Source: Mangrovimicrobium sp048323675 (GTDB lineage Bacteria > Pseudomonadota > Gammaproteobacteria > Pseudomonadales > Halieaceae). Taken from it: a stretch of 64,000 nucleotides of DNA. The position numbers and the translations under genes were made by a program. Position 1 is the first letter of the stretch. Each line of letters starts with the position of its first letter. Shown here piece after piece: positions 63,292-64,000 of the stretch. The stretch covers positions 186,001 through 250,000 of the forward strand of contig NZ_JBLWFK010000001.1 of the NCBI RefSeq assembly GCF_048323675.1. The letters run 5' to 3'. Under the pieces are notes generated by a model, which did not search any database, was not told the DNA's origin, and saw nothing but the letters and a program-made list of their open reading frames with translations.

Positions 63292-64000
63292 TGCGCAGGA
63301 AATTTACAGCCGCGGCACTGCTCAGTGTGGTGCTGTTCGCCGCGACACCCGCTATGGCTGGCCCGGATTCCGTCAGCACCGGCACCTACAAGGAGCTGAC
63401 TGAAATCCAGGAACTGATGGCTGCAGGTCGGATGAACGACGCGGTTGACCGCCTGCAGACCCTGCTGTCGGAAGTGGAGGATGACAGTCTCGACAAGGCC
63501 TTGACCCTGCAGACCCTCGGCTACGTGGAAATGTCGCGGGAGAATTTCCCCACCGCGATCGAACTCCTGAAGGGTGCGCTGGCCACCCAGCGACTGCCGC
63601 AGAACGTGGTCTACAACGTCGGCTACATGGTAGCGCAGCTGCACGCGGCGCTAGGCCAGTTTGACGAAGCGCTGGAATTCGCCGAGGAGTGGTTCAAGCA
63701 ACTGGAAAATCCGAAGCCCGATCAGTACATGTTCATGGCCAACATCTACGCCCAGGTAAAACGCTATGCGGATTCCGCACCCTACGCGGAGAAAGCGGTG
63801 GCCGCGGCCGCCGAGCCGCGGGAGGCCTGGTTCCAGCTGTTGACCGCCGACTACTTTGAACTGCAGCGCTACCCGGAGGCGGCGAAAACCCTGTTGCGCA
63901 TGGTCCAGTTGTGGCCGGACAAGGGCAACTACTGGGAACAGCTGGCCAGCGTCTACATGGTCACCGACGACAAGGCGCGCGCCCTGGCCTCGCTGAAAAT
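63291..64000 (+). CDS. TPR-repeat periplasmic protein of the TonB operon (partial)
   Basis: The open frame starts at ATG 63291 (GGAGG-like site upstream) and continues past the right end of the window, at least 236 residues. It has a signal peptide (LLSVVLFAATPAMA) and several tetratricopeptide-like helices (LQTLGYVEMSRENFPTAIELLKGAL; QYMFMANIYAQVKRYADSAPYAEKAV). Such TPR proteins (TtpC-like partners) end TonB2-type operons. The 3' end is not visible. Confidence 0.87.
   Translation, partial: MRRKFTAAALLSVVLFAATPAMAGPDSVSTGTYKELTEIQELMAAGRMNDAVDRLQTLLSEVEDDSLDKALTLQTLGYVEMSRENFPTAIELLKGALATQRLPQNVVYNVGYMVAQLHAALGQFDEALEFAEEWFKQLENPKPDQYMFMANIYAQVKRYADSAPYAEKAVAAAAEPREAWFQLLTADYFELQRYPEAAKTLLRMVQLWPDKGNYWEQLASVYMVTDDKARALASLK

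Overview
The window is GC-rich DNA from a Gram-negative gammaproteobacterium. It carries LptF/LptG, the DNA polymerase III chi subunit, four or more TonB/ExbB/ExbD-type parts, three TonB-dependent receptors (TBDRs) and a cbb3 oxidase cluster with an Anr/FNR box. Gene content and receptor style suggest a marine heterotroph of the Cellvibrionales/Halieaceae (OM60/NOR5) type; that placement is inference. No rRNA, tRNA, CRISPR array, prophage or insertion sequence was seen.

Layout. 1-11.9 kb: housekeeping genes (holC-pepA, divergent lptF-lptG, an RDD protein, an OmpR-type two-component system, bolA-trhO, a serine protease, a TauE-like permease, a MliC-like lipoprotein). 12-17.1 kb: two tandem, closely similar TBDRs, each with its own intrinsic terminator. 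17.4-26.8 kb: a Yip1-like gene followed by ccoNOQP-ccoGHIS and a SafE-like gene, all on the minus strand, with a perfect FNR/Anr palindrome upstream. 26.8-30.8 kb: a 1308-residue DUF1631-GGDEF-EAL protein. 31.0-36.6 kb: a compact coenzyme F420 operon (npdG-cofE-cofD and a three-domain CofC-CofG-CofH fusion), unusual for this kind of organism. 36.9-38.8 kb: UPF0016 transporter, ung, VOC protein.

38.8-59.2 kb is an accessory nitrogen-scavenging supercluster. It holds three NCS2 nucleobase permeases, an NMT1/THI5-type ABC importer, a TBDR, an 8-oxoguanine-deaminase/AtzB-type amidohydrolase, a CodA/AtzC-type amidohydrolase, an AtzE amidase with its AtzG partner, a biuret-hydrolase-like cysteine hydrolase, a creatininase-family amidohydrolase, RidA, PuuE-type allantoinase, a VAO-family flavoenzyme, a cytochrome c fusion and a Tat-type exported deaminase. 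59.5-64 kb is a DUF3450-ExbB-ExbB-ExbD-TonB-TPR energising operon that runs off the right end.

The strongest new signal is regulatory. Five sequences matching the sigma-54 -24/-12 consensus (GG and GC exactly 12 bases apart, TTGC at -12 in all five) lie in front of the accessory TBDR, the FAD-oxidase operon, the divergent deaminase-permease operon, puuE and the TonB operon. A perfect NtrC-type box lies between the divergent pair and two near-perfect ones lie about 120 and 140 bases upstream of the TBDR promoter. The cluster therefore reads as one nitrogen-limitation regulon that runs from outer-membrane uptake to ring opening of N-rich heterocycles, including its own TonB motor.

A second notable feature is a family of about 100-bp structured repeats (1-60, 4602-4701, 36572-36686, 36737-36846). 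Each has copy-specific, perfectly self-complementary arms around a shared core with covarying hairpins, and the internal copies all sit between convergent genes.
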